A stretch of DNA of 47,631 nt from an uncultured Clostridia bacterium (GCA_944386285.1 CALXAM010000036.1:1-47631), one strand, 5' to 3'; positions 25,238 through 34,287 are shown, counted from the first letter of the stretch. The notes: generated from the sequence alone by a model not told the origin. Numbers and translations: made by a program.

Positions 25238-26410
25238 CTATTCTGTACGCAATGCATCAGCCGGTGATAGCGATGATGCTTTTGCCGCCGGATAAACGCC
25301 AAATACAATGCCAATCCCAATGGAAAACAGAACACAGACCAAAACGGAAATCAAATTGATGGAAAACGGAATTCCTACCAAAACACATCCGATCGCTCCC
25401 AACGATGCTCCAAGCAGCGCACCCGCCAAACTGCCAAAGACAGAAAGCAAAAAAGACTCTGCTAAAAATTCAAATAAAATCATCTTTCGTGTTGCGCCGA
25501 TTGCTTTTTTAATTCCAATTTCACGTGTTCGCTCCCGAACCGTTACAAGCATGACCGTCATAATCGAAAGTCCCGCAACAATCAGCGAAATTCCACCAAT
25601 CACAGACAAAATCAACGTGACAATATCCATAATTCCATTCAGTCGATCTTTCTGCTGATTCAGATTCTCCGCCTGATATCCCGACGTGACACCCGCCTCT
25701 TCATCTAACGTAGACAGCACAGACGCACAAGCTTCCGTTTCATCTGCGTCCGCAGAAAGCTTCGCAATCACTTTGGTGATTTTCTGTCCGGTTAACGAAG
25801 AATATGGTGCGTATAAAAACGTAGGGACGACATCTCCCATCAATCCCTGCAAAATCGAACCACCAGAACGTACAACGCCCACCACTGTAAACGGCTGATA
25901 TCCAGTATCTCCTAATAACTCTATCGTTTTTCCTACAATATTGGTTCGTTTATAATGCATTTGGGCAAAACTTTCATCCACAATACATACAGAAGCTTTC
26001 TTTCGCACATCTTCCTCAGTAATCAGACGGCCATGTACAATTTCAAGTGATACAATCTGAGCCGCATTACTGCCTATTCCCCATACAACAGACTGTGTCT
26101 TTTTCGAACAAACAGAAATTGGCGTCATCTTCGTAAGCAGTGGTGTCGCCTCATCTACATACGGATTTTCCTGTACAGCCGCAAGCAGCGTATCAGAAAA
26201 CTCCTTTTGTTTGTTTTGTTCTGCCGCGCTGATACACAGTCCGCCAATTCCCATACTGTCAAGTTCTTGGTTGACTGCTTTTTTTCCCACCTCGCCGATT
26301 ACTGAAACAATTACGACAGACAGCACACCAATCAAAATTCCTGCAATCGTCAACATTGCACGCACTTTTTTTCGGAAAATGTGGCGAAGTGCAAACGCAA
26401 AAACTTCCAT
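25238..26410 (-). CDS. MacB/FtsX-type ABC transporter permease
   Basis: This 390-residue protein has the MacB/FtsX layout: a first membrane helix (about 17-40), a large extracytoplasmic domain (about 45-265), and three C-terminal helices. RERTREIGIKKAIGATRK near 300 is the usual cytoplasmic loop. Such permeases use energy in the membrane to drive export or signalling across the envelope. The adaptor gene overlaps its start by one base. Neither side has the ATP-binding gene that normally completes the set. Confidence 0.87.
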   Translation of the reverse strand: MEVFAFALRHIFRKKVRAMLTIAGILIGVLSVVIVSVIGEVGKKAVNQELDSMGIGGLCISAAEQNKQKEFSDTLLAAVQENPYVDEATPLLTKMTPISVCSKKTQSVVWGIGSNAAQIVSLEIVHGRLITEEDVRKKASVCIVDESFAQMHYKRTNIVGKTIELLGDTGYQPFTVVGVVRSGGSILQGLMGDVVPTFLYAPYSSLTGQKITKVIAKLSADADETEACASVLSTLDEEAGVTSGYQAENLNQQKDRLNGIMDIVTLILSVIGGISLIVAGLSIMTVMLVTVRERTREIGIKKAIGATRKMILFEFLAESFLLSVFGSLAGALLGASLGAIGCVLVGIPFSINLISVLVCVLFSIGIGIVFGVYPAAKASSLSPADALRTE

Positions 26411-27393
26411 TAGGACGCCTCCTTTTGTGTGACGAATGCACCGTCACGACGAATCAAAGAAGCTTCACCAATCAAAATGTCATCCTCCTCAATCCCACTC
26501 ACAATCGCAACACAATCTGCAAATTCCTCTCCTGTCACGACATTGTGCCGTACGGCTCTCCCCGATTCATAAACGTATACATATTCCTCTCCATTATCAT
26601 CCTGTAAAACAGCCTCATATGGAACGGTCAAAACGGCTTTGGCATCTTTCTTTTGAATTTCCGCTGATACGGAATATCCCGGACGAAGCTCCTTCGCATC
26701 AGAAGAAAGAACGGCACGCACCTGCACCACGGTTTGTTGCTGTGTCCCTGCAAGAACTTGCTGTGCAGCAGGTGCAACTTCTGCAACAAGTCCTCCGTAT
26801 TGCTTGCTGCCGGTCGCCGAAGCCTTTATAATGACGCGATCACCCACTTCAACCGATTCAACCTCAGATTCATCTACTTCTAAAATTGCGACAAGCTCTT
26901 CACCACGGGCAATCACAGCTACAGTATCTGTCGTTGAAGCAACTTCACCTGCAAACACACCGGTTGACAATACGGTTCCGCCTGCGGATGCATAAATTGC
27001 GGATGGAATGACGGAAGATAGCACAGATTCATCCAAACTAATATTTGAAATCACATCTTTATACTCTTCCGGAATAATGCTGGCGGTTTGCGCCAATGTA
27101 AGAAGCATCTCTTTGGTTTGTACGACATCTACATATGCGACGACATCACCTGCTTCCACGGTATCACCCGGATATACTGCATATTCCTTGATTACAACCG
27201 GAAAATCAGGTGTGACATCAACCTGCATTTGTTTTTCAAGCCTTCCTGTTGCCAAAACACCTGTAGAAACATTGGTTTGCGTCGGATACAGAAAAGATAC
27301 CGGTGTCACAGCCGAACTTACAAACGTCGGTAAAAGAAAACAAATCGCTGTCACCAAAATGGTAGGCAGCACAATCAACAATCCTTTTTTCAA
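26410..27393 (-). CDS. Membrane fusion (MacA/HlyD-like) adaptor protein
   Basis: This 327-residue protein is anchored by one N-terminal helix (about 5-28). It has a biotinyl/lipoyl-like domain in two pieces (around VYPGDTVEAGDVVAYV and ASAGGTVLSTGVFAGEVAS), then barrel and membrane-proximal domains. The helical hairpin between the two halves is short, as is common in Gram-positive adaptors. The start is TTG 27391-27393 after GAGGGG. It pairs with the FtsX-like permease, whose ATG overlaps its stop (TAATG). The exported substrate is unknown. Confidence 0.83.
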   Translation of the reverse strand: MKKGLLIVLPTILVTAICFLLPTFVSSAVTPVSFLYPTQTNVSTGVLATGRLEKQMQVDVTPDFPVVIKEYAVYPGDTVEAGDVVAYVDVVQTKEMLLTLAQTASIIPEEYKDVISNISLDESVLSSVIPSAIYASAGGTVLSTGVFAGEVASTTDTVAVIARGEELVAILEVDESEVESVEVGDRVIIKASATGSKQYGGLVAEVAPAAQQVLAGTQQQTVVQVRAVLSSDAKELRPGYSVSAEIQKKDAKAVLTVPYEAVLQDDNGEEYVYVYESGRAVRHNVVTGEEFADCVAIVSGIEEDDILIGEASLIRRDGAFVTQKEAS

Positions 27394-27521
27394 ACGGCAC
27401 CCCTCGCTTTTTGCATGATATTCTGTATTTTATTGTTACAAAAAGCATGCGGTTTATGAAAAAAGAATCTGGTATCTTTTTTAAAAAACAGGGCAAGTTA
27501 ATGGTAAAAGGAGTGATCCCA

Positions 27522-27671
27522 TTGAATCTGATTACCTGTGCTGCAGATTGTGTGCATCAGCAAGACGGATACTGTCAGCTTTCAGGCGGCGCACCAGTTT
27601 CCTGTTCTGCTGCGCATGAATGCTGTCACTATCGAAAACAGAAACCCAACGCCCCAAAACTCTCCCGGTAA
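27522..27671 (+). CDS. Small cysteine-rich protein
   Basis: This 49-residue protein starts at TTG 27522-27524, placed eight bases after AAAGGAG. Its sequence begins MNLITCAADCVHQQDGYC and has six cysteines (6, 10, 18, 29, 35, 36), two of them adjacent in ECCHY. The spacing resembles short conserved clostridial proteins that databases often misname. Metal binding is plausible but not shown. A longer frame starting upstream would include the ribosome site and looks wrong. It is monocistronic and followed at once by a terminator. Confidence 0.65.
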   Translation: MNLITCAADCVHQQDGYCQLSGGAPVSCSAAHECCHYRKQKPNAPKLSR

Positions 27672-27708
27672 AAACAAAAAGATGCGGAAATCCGCATCTT
27701 TTTGTTTT
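27671..27708. terminator. Bidirectional terminator
   Basis: An 18-bp stem (27671-27688 with 27691-27708), AAAAAGATGCGGA against TCCGCATCTTTTT, has a two-base loop and T runs on both strands. It ends both the small cysteine-rich gene and the cyclophilin operon. Confidence 0.9.
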
Positions 27709-28420
27709 ATGCCTGATATTCAGAAATCTTAATCGTTTCAATGATAACGTCCGTTTCCGGTTTTCCGTTCTCATCAGTAGCCGCTCCCATGATTTCCTCT
27801 ACAATATCCAATCCTTCATACACCTGTCCAAACACCGTGTGTACATTGTCAAGCCATGGTGCACCGCCTACTTCAATATATTTTTCCATCTGCTCTTTTG
27901 AATAATCAATCGGATCGTATCCATACATCGTACGAGTCGTTGTATTATAATAATCGAGCTCATCCTGACCGCTCATGGCTGGGCTGCACATAATGAAAAA
28001 CTGACTGCCGTTTGTATCTGCACCCAAATTTGCCATAGAAAGTGCACCGGTAAAATTACGCAGATCATCGGAAAATTCATCTTCAAACGGCTCGCCCCAA
28101 ATGCTTTCGCCGCCTGTTCCATCACCTGTAGGATCGCCGCCTTGGATCATAAAGTCAGCAATGACTCTGTGAAAGGTAAGTCCATCGTAATAACCTTCCT
28201 GTGCATGTGTTACAAAATTCTCAACTGCTTTCGGTGCCTGCTCTTCAAACAGCATCACTTTAATCGATCCATAATCCTTTACAACGATTTCTGCTACTGT
28301 CTGACCGTCTTTGGGTGATTCAAACTGAATCAATGACGAATCACTGCTGCATCCTGAAAAGGATATCACCAACACGACAAGCAGCAATGCTGCTAATATT
28401 CTTTTTTTAAAACGTTTCAT
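27707..28420 (-). CDS. Cyclophilin-type peptidyl-prolyl isomerase lipoprotein
   Basis: This 237-residue lipoprotein assists folding of exported proteins. Its signal peptide ends in the lipobox FSGC. The cyclophilin domain has LTFHRVIADFMIQGGDPTG with the catalytic Arg, then GALSMANLGADTNGSQFFI and VFGQVYEGLDIVEEI. An insert of about 30 residues (near 150-180, MSGQDELDYYNTTTRT) is larger than in classical cyclophilins. It lies 20 bp after a related but degenerate gene. Confidence 0.9.
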   Translation of the reverse strand: MKRFKKRILAALLLVVLVISFSGCSSDSSLIQFESPKDGQTVAEIVVKDYGSIKVMLFEEQAPKAVENFVTHAQEGYYDGLTFHRVIADFMIQGGDPTGDGTGGESIWGEPFEDEFSDDLRNFTGALSMANLGADTNGSQFFIMCSPAMSGQDELDYYNTTTRTMYGYDPIDYSKEQMEKYIEVGGAPWLDNVHTVFGQVYEGLDIVEEIMGAATDENGKPETDVIIETIKISEYQA

Positions 28421-28439
28421 ACCTGCTCCTCAATTTCTC

Positions 28440-29177
28440 TTATGCACTTTGTTCTTCTGTCGCCTGATAGGTTGATAACTCAATTTTCTCAATTACCACA
28501 TCAGCAAGTTCTTTATAATCGCCTGTTGTTTTCATCTCCGACAACGCATCCACCACATCAAGTCCCTCATACACTTGGCCAAATACGGTATACGCACCGG
28601 TATACTGTGGATATCCACCATGCTCTTTATACGCATTGATTACTTTCATTGGATATCCATATTCTTCCATATCATTAACCATCTGTGTCGTCGGTTCCAC
28701 GTTTCCGATAATGAAGAAACGGCTGTCACTTACATAGTCTTGCGAAAAACGATTCTCTTGATATCCGAGAACAGATACCGCACCGCTGAAATGCCAGAGA
28801 TTCGGTGTTGTTTCACATTGAATGGGTTTTTCATCCTCAGTCAATAATTTTCCGAGTACGCCCATCTCATCTTCTGCACCGGAAATAATCGTATGTTCCT
28901 CTGCTTGCGCAAAAATACGCATATTTGTAAAATATCCGTCATTTACAAGCTTTTTGAAATGCTCTACGGTATTCGGCGCTTCCTCTGGGAACAAAACCAT
29001 TTTGATTGTACCAGCCGATGTTGTAATTATTGCTATTTCACTGCCTTCTTTGATTTCATCAAACTGGACAAAATGGATTTCACTCTCATCAATCGGTACT
29101 GCATCAGAAGACATACAGCCCGTCAGCAAAAAAACAGCCGCCAGCAAGCACAGTGCAATTCTTCCTTTTTTCTTCAC
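28440..29177 (-). CDS. Degenerate cyclophilin-like lipoprotein
   Basis: This 245-residue lipoprotein (lipobox LTGC) is a paralogue of the next gene, sharing TSAGTIKMVLFPEEAPNTVEHF and VFGQVYEGLDVVD. The active-site segment is altered. Where the sister has FHRVIADFMIQGGDPTG, this one reads MRIFAQAEEHTIISGAEDE, so the catalytic Arg and the GGDPTG loop are lost. The SQFFI block has become SRFFIIG. It is probably a binding protein without isomerase activity. The start is GTG 29175-29177 after GGAGG; an upstream TTG overlaps that site. Confidence 0.83.
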   Translation of the reverse strand: MKKKGRIALCLLAAVFLLTGCMSSDAVPIDESEIHFVQFDEIKEGSEIAIITTSAGTIKMVLFPEEAPNTVEHFKKLVNDGYFTNMRIFAQAEEHTIISGAEDEMGVLGKLLTEDEKPIQCETTPNLWHFSGAVSVLGYQENRFSQDYVSDSRFFIIGNVEPTTQMVNDMEEYGYPMKVINAYKEHGGYPQYTGAYTVFGQVYEGLDVVDALSEMKTTGDYKELADVVIEKIELSTYQATEEQSA

Positions 29178-29329
29178 TTTTGTTTCCTCCAATATTCAAA
29201 CGAGTTTTTTCTGTAACCTGCAGAAAAAACTTTTTGTTCCACATGGATTTTATTATATCATACTCACGTGTTTCCTTGTCAAACGAAACGGTAAAAAAAT
29301 ATGAATAATTCATGAATATTCGGGAAAAA

Positions 29330-30727
29330 TCATCCTTTTTTGCTAATACGGGTTCCTTGCCGTGTTTCTTCCACAACATATCCTTTCTGTGCAATTTCAT
29401 CGCGCAGCTGATCAGCAAGGGCAAAATCTTTCGCCTTGCGTGCTTCAGTACGTGCCTGCACCAAATCGAGAATCTCCTGCGGAATCGGCTCTTCTTTCTT
29501 TTGATATAAAAGTCCTAAAACGCCGGTCAGCTCTTCAAACAAATCTGACGCCGCATTCACATACCCCTTTGTTTGCGCTTTGCTGCTCTGAACATTTGTA
29601 TTGATCTCACGTACCAAATCAAAAATCACTGACAAAGCATCCGCTGTATTCAAGTCATCATCCATCGCTTCAATAAAACGGGTACGATAGGTTTCGAGTG
29701 ACGCACGCTGTTCTTCCGTTAACGCGCCATCTGCTGCACGCTGTTTTGCAAATTGAAGATTTGCACGGCAGTTATACAGTCGTTCAAGCGATGCGGCGCA
29801 CGACTCGACAATCTCCTGCGTATAATTGATCTGACTGCGATAATGTGCTTGAATCATCAAAAGCCGCAGCGGCTCATAGCCAAATTGTTCACCTGCAGCA
29901 CGTGTTGTAATAAAATTGCCCAGAGATTTCGACATTTTTTTATTGTCGATATTGATGTATCCGTTGTGCATCCAGTAATTTGCAAACGGTGCACCATTTG
30001 CGCATTCACTCTGCGCAATCTCGTTTTCATGATGCGGGAAAATCAGATCCTGACCGCCACAATGAATGTCGATTGTCTTGCCCAAGAATTTTCGTACCAT
30101 CGCCGAGCATTCAATATGCCATCCGGGACGTCCCTCTCCCCACGGTGATTTCCAACTTGGTTCACCCGGCTTGGAAGCTTTCCAAAGCGCAAAATCCATC
30201 GGATCTTCTTTCACAGAATTGACCTCAATTCTCGCTCCTGCCTCAAGATCTTCAAGCGGCATATGGGAAAGCTTTCCGTACTCTTTAAACCGATGCGTAC
30301 GAAAATACACATCACCGTTTGCTTCGTAAGCATATCCTTCATCTACGAGTGTTTTTACAATTTTAATGATCTCGCCCATATTTTGTGTCACTTTCGGATG
30401 GACAGTGGCATCCATAACATTAAGTGCATGTGCATCTTTTAAATACTCTGCAATATATCGTTCGGAAATCACAGAAGATTCAACACCCTCTTCATTCGCG
30501 CGTTTAATGATCTTGTCATCCACATCCGTAAAGTTCTGGACGAATAAAACGTCGTATCCACGATACGTCAAATAACGGCGAAGTGTATCAAACACGCAGA
30601 TCGGACGTGCATTTCCAATATGAATCAGATTGTAAACCGTCGGACCGCACGCATAGATTTTCACTTTTCCTTCTTCGATTGGAACAAACTCTTGTTTCTC
30701 TCTTGTCAGCGTATTATAAATTTTCAT
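29330..30727 (-). CDS. cysS: Cysteinyl-tRNA synthetase
   Basis: CysRS charges tRNA-Cys. This 465-residue protein has HIGN (36-39) and KKMSKSLGN, the class I signatures, and C27 in the zinc site. Other zinc ligands are in the WHIECSAM and HHENE segments. The start at ATG 30725-30727 lies ten bases after GGAG. An ATG nine bases earlier is too close to that site. It begins inside cysE, giving a 14-bp overlap, and the pair is under a cysteine T-box. Confidence 0.95.
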   Translation of the reverse strand: MKIYNTLTREKQEFVPIEEGKVKIYACGPTVYNLIHIGNARPICVFDTLRRYLTYRGYDVLFVQNFTDVDDKIIKRANEEGVESSVISERYIAEYLKDAHALNVMDATVHPKVTQNMGEIIKIVKTLVDEGYAYEANGDVYFRTHRFKEYGKLSHMPLEDLEAGARIEVNSVKEDPMDFALWKASKPGEPSWKSPWGEGRPGWHIECSAMVRKFLGKTIDIHCGGQDLIFPHHENEIAQSECANGAPFANYWMHNGYINIDNKKMSKSLGNFITTRAAGEQFGYEPLRLLMIQAHYRSQINYTQEIVESCAASLERLYNCRANLQFAKQRAADGALTEEQRASLETYRTRFIEAMDDDLNTADALSVIFDLVREINTNVQSSKAQTKGYVNAASDLFEELTGVLGLLYQKKEEPIPQEILDLVQARTEARKAKDFALADQLRDEIAQKGYVVEETRQGTRISKKG

Positions 30728-31400
30728 GTTCTTCATTCTCCTTTTTCAGATGATTCGATTGATGCCGCTCGCTTGCCTCACGAAGTGCACGCTGTAATTT
30801 ATCAATTTCCATTTGCAGTCGGCAAAACTCAATGGAAACGGGATCCTTTATGTGAATCTGATCCATCTCTTCACAAATCCGCGCACCATTTTTTCGTACA
30901 ATTCGTGCAGGAACACCGACAGCTGTTGAATCAGGCGGTACCTCATTGAGTACAACTGCACCTGCAGCAATGCGTGCATTATCACCAACCGTAAATGGTC
31001 CCAAAATTTTAGCGCCGCTGCCAACCAACACGTTATTCCCAAGTGTCGGATGACGTTTGCCGTGTTCCTTACCGGTACCACCCAAGGTGACTCCTTGATA
31101 AATCGTACAGTCATCACCAATTACTGCTGTTTCACCAATTACAACGCCACTGCCATGATCAATAAACAATCCTTTGCCGATTTGCGCACCCGGATGAATT
31201 TCAATTCCTGTAAACCATCTGCCGGTTTGCGAACACCAGCGTGCCAGAAAAAAGCGGTGATGCTTATAAAACCAATGCGCAACGCGATACCACATCACTG
31301 CATGCAACCCAGAATACAACAAAAATACCTCTACCGAGCTACGTGCTGCAGGATCGCGTCGTTTAATCGACTGAATATCATATCGTAACCGTCTAAACAT
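30714..31400 (-). CDS. cysE: Serine O-acetyltransferase
   Basis: CysE makes O-acetylserine, the acceptor for cysteine synthesis. The 228-residue protein has an N-terminal helical part and a left-handed beta-helix with hexapeptide repeats (about 70-175). DHGSGVVIGETAVIGDD and YQGVTLGGTGKEHGKRHPT hold the catalytic His and Asp. ATG 31398-31400 follows AAAGGAGG. The leader is a T-box whose proposed specifier is UGC. The C terminus is lysine- and glutamate-rich rather than the usual feedback tail. Confidence 0.93.
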   Translation of the reverse strand: MFRRLRYDIQSIKRRDPAARSSVEVFLLYSGLHAVMWYRVAHWFYKHHRFFLARWCSQTGRWFTGIEIHPGAQIGKGLFIDHGSGVVIGETAVIGDDCTIYQGVTLGGTGKEHGKRHPTLGNNVLVGSGAKILGPFTVGDNARIAAGAVVLNEVPPDSTAVGVPARIVRKNGARICEEMDQIHIKDPVSIEFCRLQMEIDKLQRALREASERHQSNHLKKENEEHENL

Positions 31401-31412
31401 AACTGCCTCCTT

Positions 31413-31649
31413 TGAAAAAAGAAAACCGCCTTCGCATAAACGAAGGCGGATGTTCCGCGGTTCCACTTCATTGTTTCACTCTATGCTCCGATAACGGGGA
31501 GAAACCGTGCAGCGATACTTCATCCTTCCCACTGCAGGCTCACAGACGCACTTCACAAATACCGTCGAACACGGCGCTTTCACCACTCGGCCGCTCTCTG
31601 TTGTTCTTGATCATTTGCTACTCTTTCTGTTCTTCGCCTTTTTGCTTTG
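31413..31649 (-). promoter_or_regulatory. T-box leader for cysteine (cysE-cysS)
   Basis: The minus-strand leader contains the T-box sequence TGGAACCGCGG (31455-31465). It is followed by a terminator with a nine-pair stem (CCGCCTTCG and CGAAGGCGG, 31426-31449) and a T run. ACAGAGAGC opens Stem I. A likely specifier UGC lies at 31534-31536, followed by A as usual. The UGGA would pair with a UCCA tRNA end, and the tRNA-Cys in this window has the U discriminator. Low charged tRNA-Cys should therefore switch expression on. Confidence 0.9.
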
Positions 31650-31655
31650 TATGTA

Positions 31656-31684
31656 ATCATAACACAGTTTTTAAAAAAACACAA
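31656..31684 (-). promoter_or_regulatory. Promoter of the cysE T-box transcript
   Basis: TTGTGT (31679-31684), a 17-bp spacer and TATGAT (31656-31661) lie on the minus strand just upstream of the leader. No terminator separates this from pgsA, so read-through into the leader is also possible. Confidence 0.6.
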
Positions 31685-31698
31685 CGTCTAAAAAAGAA

Positions 31699-32268
31699 TT
31701 ATTCAAACTGGTTCACTAACTTTCGATTTTTCCACAGATATTCTCCGCCGGAAATCACCGAAGCAATCGCAGACAGCCACATCAGCGTTTCTGCAATCGC
31801 CGGAATCGACAGCCATTGCGGAAGAGATACAAAGTCAGAAATTGCGCAAAGCAGTAAAATAGCAATCAAACTCACCATTTGAATAACGGTTTTAATCTTC
31901 CCCAAAATTCCAGCTGCAATCACCGTACCGCTTTCTGCTGCGGCAACCAAACGAAGTGATGTCACCATGAATTCACGCGCAATCATAATCACAACCACAA
32001 TCGCAGATACATAGGAAAGTTCTACAAAACAGATCATTGCAGAAAGTACCAAAATTTTATCAGCAAGCGGATCTAAAAACTTTCCAAACGTTGTAACCTG
32101 ATTATTTTTTCTCGCAAGATGCCCATCCAGTGAGTCCGTAACAGATGCAAAAATGAATACAAGCAACGCAAATACATTATGATACGGAAACGCACCGATC
32201 AACAAAAAAGCCAAAAACACCGGAACAAGCAAAATACGCAAAATTGTCAGTTTATTTGGTGTATTCAC
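31699..32268 (-). CDS. pgsA: Phosphatidylglycerophosphate synthase
   Basis: PgsA joins CDP-diacylglycerol and glycerol 3-phosphate in phospholipid synthesis. This 189-residue membrane protein has the CDP-alcohol phosphotransferase motif with D45, D48, G49, A52, R53, G62, D66 and D70 (DSLDGHLAR, then GKFLDPLAD). Four to six hydrophobic segments surround it. It follows rimO by 12 bp in the long minus-strand operon. Confidence 0.93.
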   Translation of the reverse strand: MNTPNKLTILRILLVPVFLAFLLIGAFPYHNVFALLVFIFASVTDSLDGHLARKNNQVTTFGKFLDPLADKILVLSAMICFVELSYVSAIVVVIMIAREFMVTSLRLVAAAESGTVIAAGILGKIKTVIQMVSLIAILLLCAISDFVSLPQWLSIPAIAETLMWLSAIASVISGGEYLWKNRKLVNQFE

Positions 32269-32280
32269 ACCGATTCCTCC

Positions 32281-33621
32281 TTATGCACGCTGATACGATA
32301 CACATTCGCCGACGAGATCATAATCCATTACTTCATCAACACGCACCTTTACAAAATCGCCGGCAGTTAAATGATCTTCACTTGTGAAAAAAATCTTCCC
32401 ATCTACATCAGGTGCATCGGCAGCAGTCCTGCCAAAATAGCAGGAGCCATAGCGATCATAGCCCTCCACGAGCACCTGCACACGTTCGCCGATCTTTTTC
32501 TCATTTTTCTGCTCCATAATCACAGATTGCTGTGTCATCACGATTTCTTCTCTGCGTGTACGCACGGATTCTTCCACTTGATCTTCCATCTGCGCAGCAG
32601 CTGTTCCCTCTTCCGGTGAAAATGCAAAGCAGCCAAGCCGGTCAAAACGTACACTGTCAATAAACTCACAAAGTGATGTAAACTGCTCCTCTGTTTCTCC
32701 CGGGAAGCCGACCATTACCGTCGTACGCAGCGTAAGTCCCGGAATTCGTGCGCGCAGCTTTTCAAACAGTGCGCGAAGTGATGTTTCATCCATCGGACGA
32801 TTCATGCGCGACAAAATTTCGCCGCAGCAATGCTGAATCGGCACATCCAGATATTTCACAAGTTTCGGCTCTGTTGCAATCACGTCAATCAGTTCATCTG
32901 TAATCTTATCCGGATAACAATAAAGTGTCCGAATCCAACGGAGTCCGTCAATCTTACAAAGTTCACGCAGCAATTCCGCCAGCCGGTATTCTCCGTAAAG
33001 ATCTTCCCCGTACCGTGTGGTATCCTGCGCCACTACAACAAGCTCTTTCACACCTTCTGATGCGAGCCATTTTGCCTCTTCCACCAGTTCTTCAATAGGA
33101 CGGCTGCGGAATTTGCCGCGAATCTGCGGAATCGCACAATACGTGCACCAGTTGTCGCATCCTTCTGCAATTTTCAAATAGGAATAATACGGCATAGTCG
33201 TCAGCACACGTGCGCCGCCGAGTGCAAGCTTCTCTTTTTCATCATATGCACTCATGACCTCGCCTGCTGCTGCTTTTTTCACGGCTTCGCAAATTTGATC
33301 ATTTGCACCGATTCCAAGCACAACGTTCACTTCATCCATCTCTTTTAAGATTTCATCGCGGTAACGCTCTGCCAAACAGCCTGTCACGACGATTCCTTTA
33401 ATTGTACCCTCTTTTTTAAGCTGTGCCATTTCAAGGATATTTTCAATTGCCTCTTCTTTTGCAGATTGAATAAAACCACAGGTGTTGATAATAACAACAT
33501 CACTCTCAGATACATCCCCGACGAGTGTAAATCCTTCCTGTGCCAGTGCTGCAAGCAAATGCTCTGCATCCACCTGATTCTTTGAACATCCAAGCGAAAT
33601 CATTGAAACTTTGACCGCCAT
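32281..33621 (-). CDS. rimO: Ribosomal protein S12 methylthiotransferase RimO
   Basis: RimO is a radical-SAM enzyme that adds a methylthio group to an aspartate of ribosomal protein S12. The 446-residue protein has N-terminal cluster cysteines C12, C48 and C82, the radical motif EGCDNWCTYC (C155, C159, C162), and a C-terminal TRAM domain. MISLGCSKNQVD and the IPQIRGKFRSR block separate RimO from MiaB. The start at 33621 follows GGAGG; the upstream in-frame ATG is part of that region. It lies in a recA-recX-rimO-pgsA run. Confidence 0.93.
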   Translation of the reverse strand: MAVKVSMISLGCSKNQVDAEHLLAALAQEGFTLVGDVSESDVVIINTCGFIQSAKEEAIENILEMAQLKKEGTIKGIVVTGCLAERYRDEILKEMDEVNVVLGIGANDQICEAVKKAAAGEVMSAYDEKEKLALGGARVLTTMPYYSYLKIAEGCDNWCTYCAIPQIRGKFRSRPIEELVEEAKWLASEGVKELVVVAQDTTRYGEDLYGEYRLAELLRELCKIDGLRWIRTLYCYPDKITDELIDVIATEPKLVKYLDVPIQHCCGEILSRMNRPMDETSLRALFEKLRARIPGLTLRTTVMVGFPGETEEQFTSLCEFIDSVRFDRLGCFAFSPEEGTAAAQMEDQVEESVRTRREEIVMTQQSVIMEQKNEKKIGERVQVLVEGYDRYGSCYFGRTAADAPDVDGKIFFTSEDHLTAGDFVKVRVDEVMDYDLVGECVSYQRA

Positions 33622-33645
33622 AATTTCCTCCATCTATTCTATCGT

Positions 33646-34287
33646 TTATTCTTCCTGTTCTTCTTCCTGTTCTTCTTCCCATTCAGGATATCGATCGATT
33701 GCGGCACGCACATCATCAAACGAATAACCGCGACGCACCAATGCTGCCACAAGCTTTGAACGATTTTTATAATCACCGTCAAGCAGATGCGTATACTTTT
33801 TAAAAATAATCTCACAAATCTGCATGACCGGATCGGCTCCAATCGACAAAATTGCCTGTCTTGCCATTTCCTCGTTGATTCCACGACGCAAAAGTTCATA
33901 AACCGCGCGCCGCTGTCCCATTTTTTTGGTTCTTACATAATACGCTGCAAGCTTTTGTGCACACGCTTCGTCGTTTAAATATCGCTGCTCTTCTAACAGA
34001 TTGCATACCCACTCAGCTGCCTGCGGTGATACCGTGCGGCAAAGCTTATCAAACAGTTCTTTTCGTGTGTGATCCCGATAACCAAGCAGGTAATACGCTT
34101 TTTGCTTTGCACGACAGCACTGAGAAGAAAAATCAAGTGCATTTAACAGCTCGGAATCCACCTCAGCGCCTGCATGAATATGGTGCGCAGCAATGACTTC
34201 ATCCTCAAGTGTACAGAGAAAGCCTTCTTCTGTATACAACCGATGTTTTCCTGATTTTTTAGCAGGTTCCAGTGCCGTGATTCTCAT
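33646..34287 (-). CDS. recX: RecX regulatory protein
   Basis: RecX binds RecA filaments and modulates recombination. This 213-residue protein has three-helix RecX repeats, seen in [20 protein letters not shown] and the [17 protein letters not shown] segment. An N-terminal beta part (about 1-45) is common in Gram-positive RecX. The start overlaps the recA stop by four bases (ATGA). The C terminus is an acidic [10 protein letters not shown] tail written in a 12-bp DNA repeat, which is not conserved in the family as far as I know. Confidence 0.9.
   Translation of the reverse strand: MRITALEPAKKSGKHRLYTEEGFLCTLEDEVIAAHHIHAGAEVDSELLNALDFSSQCCRAKQKAYYLLGYRDHTRKELFDKLCRTVSPQAAEWVCNLLEEQRYLNDEACAQKLAAYYVRTKKMGQRRAVYELLRRGINEEMARQAILSIGADPVMQICEIIFKKYTHLLDGDYKNRSKLVAALVRRGYSFDDVRAAIDRYPEWEEEQEEEQEE
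33650..33680. repeat. Short tandem repeat in the 3' end of recX
   Basis: A 12-bp unit, TTCTTCCTGTTC on the plus strand, repeats about 2.5 times. It codes for the acidic RecX tail. Copy number may change by slippage without breaking the frame, because the unit is a multiple of three. Confidence 0.75.
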
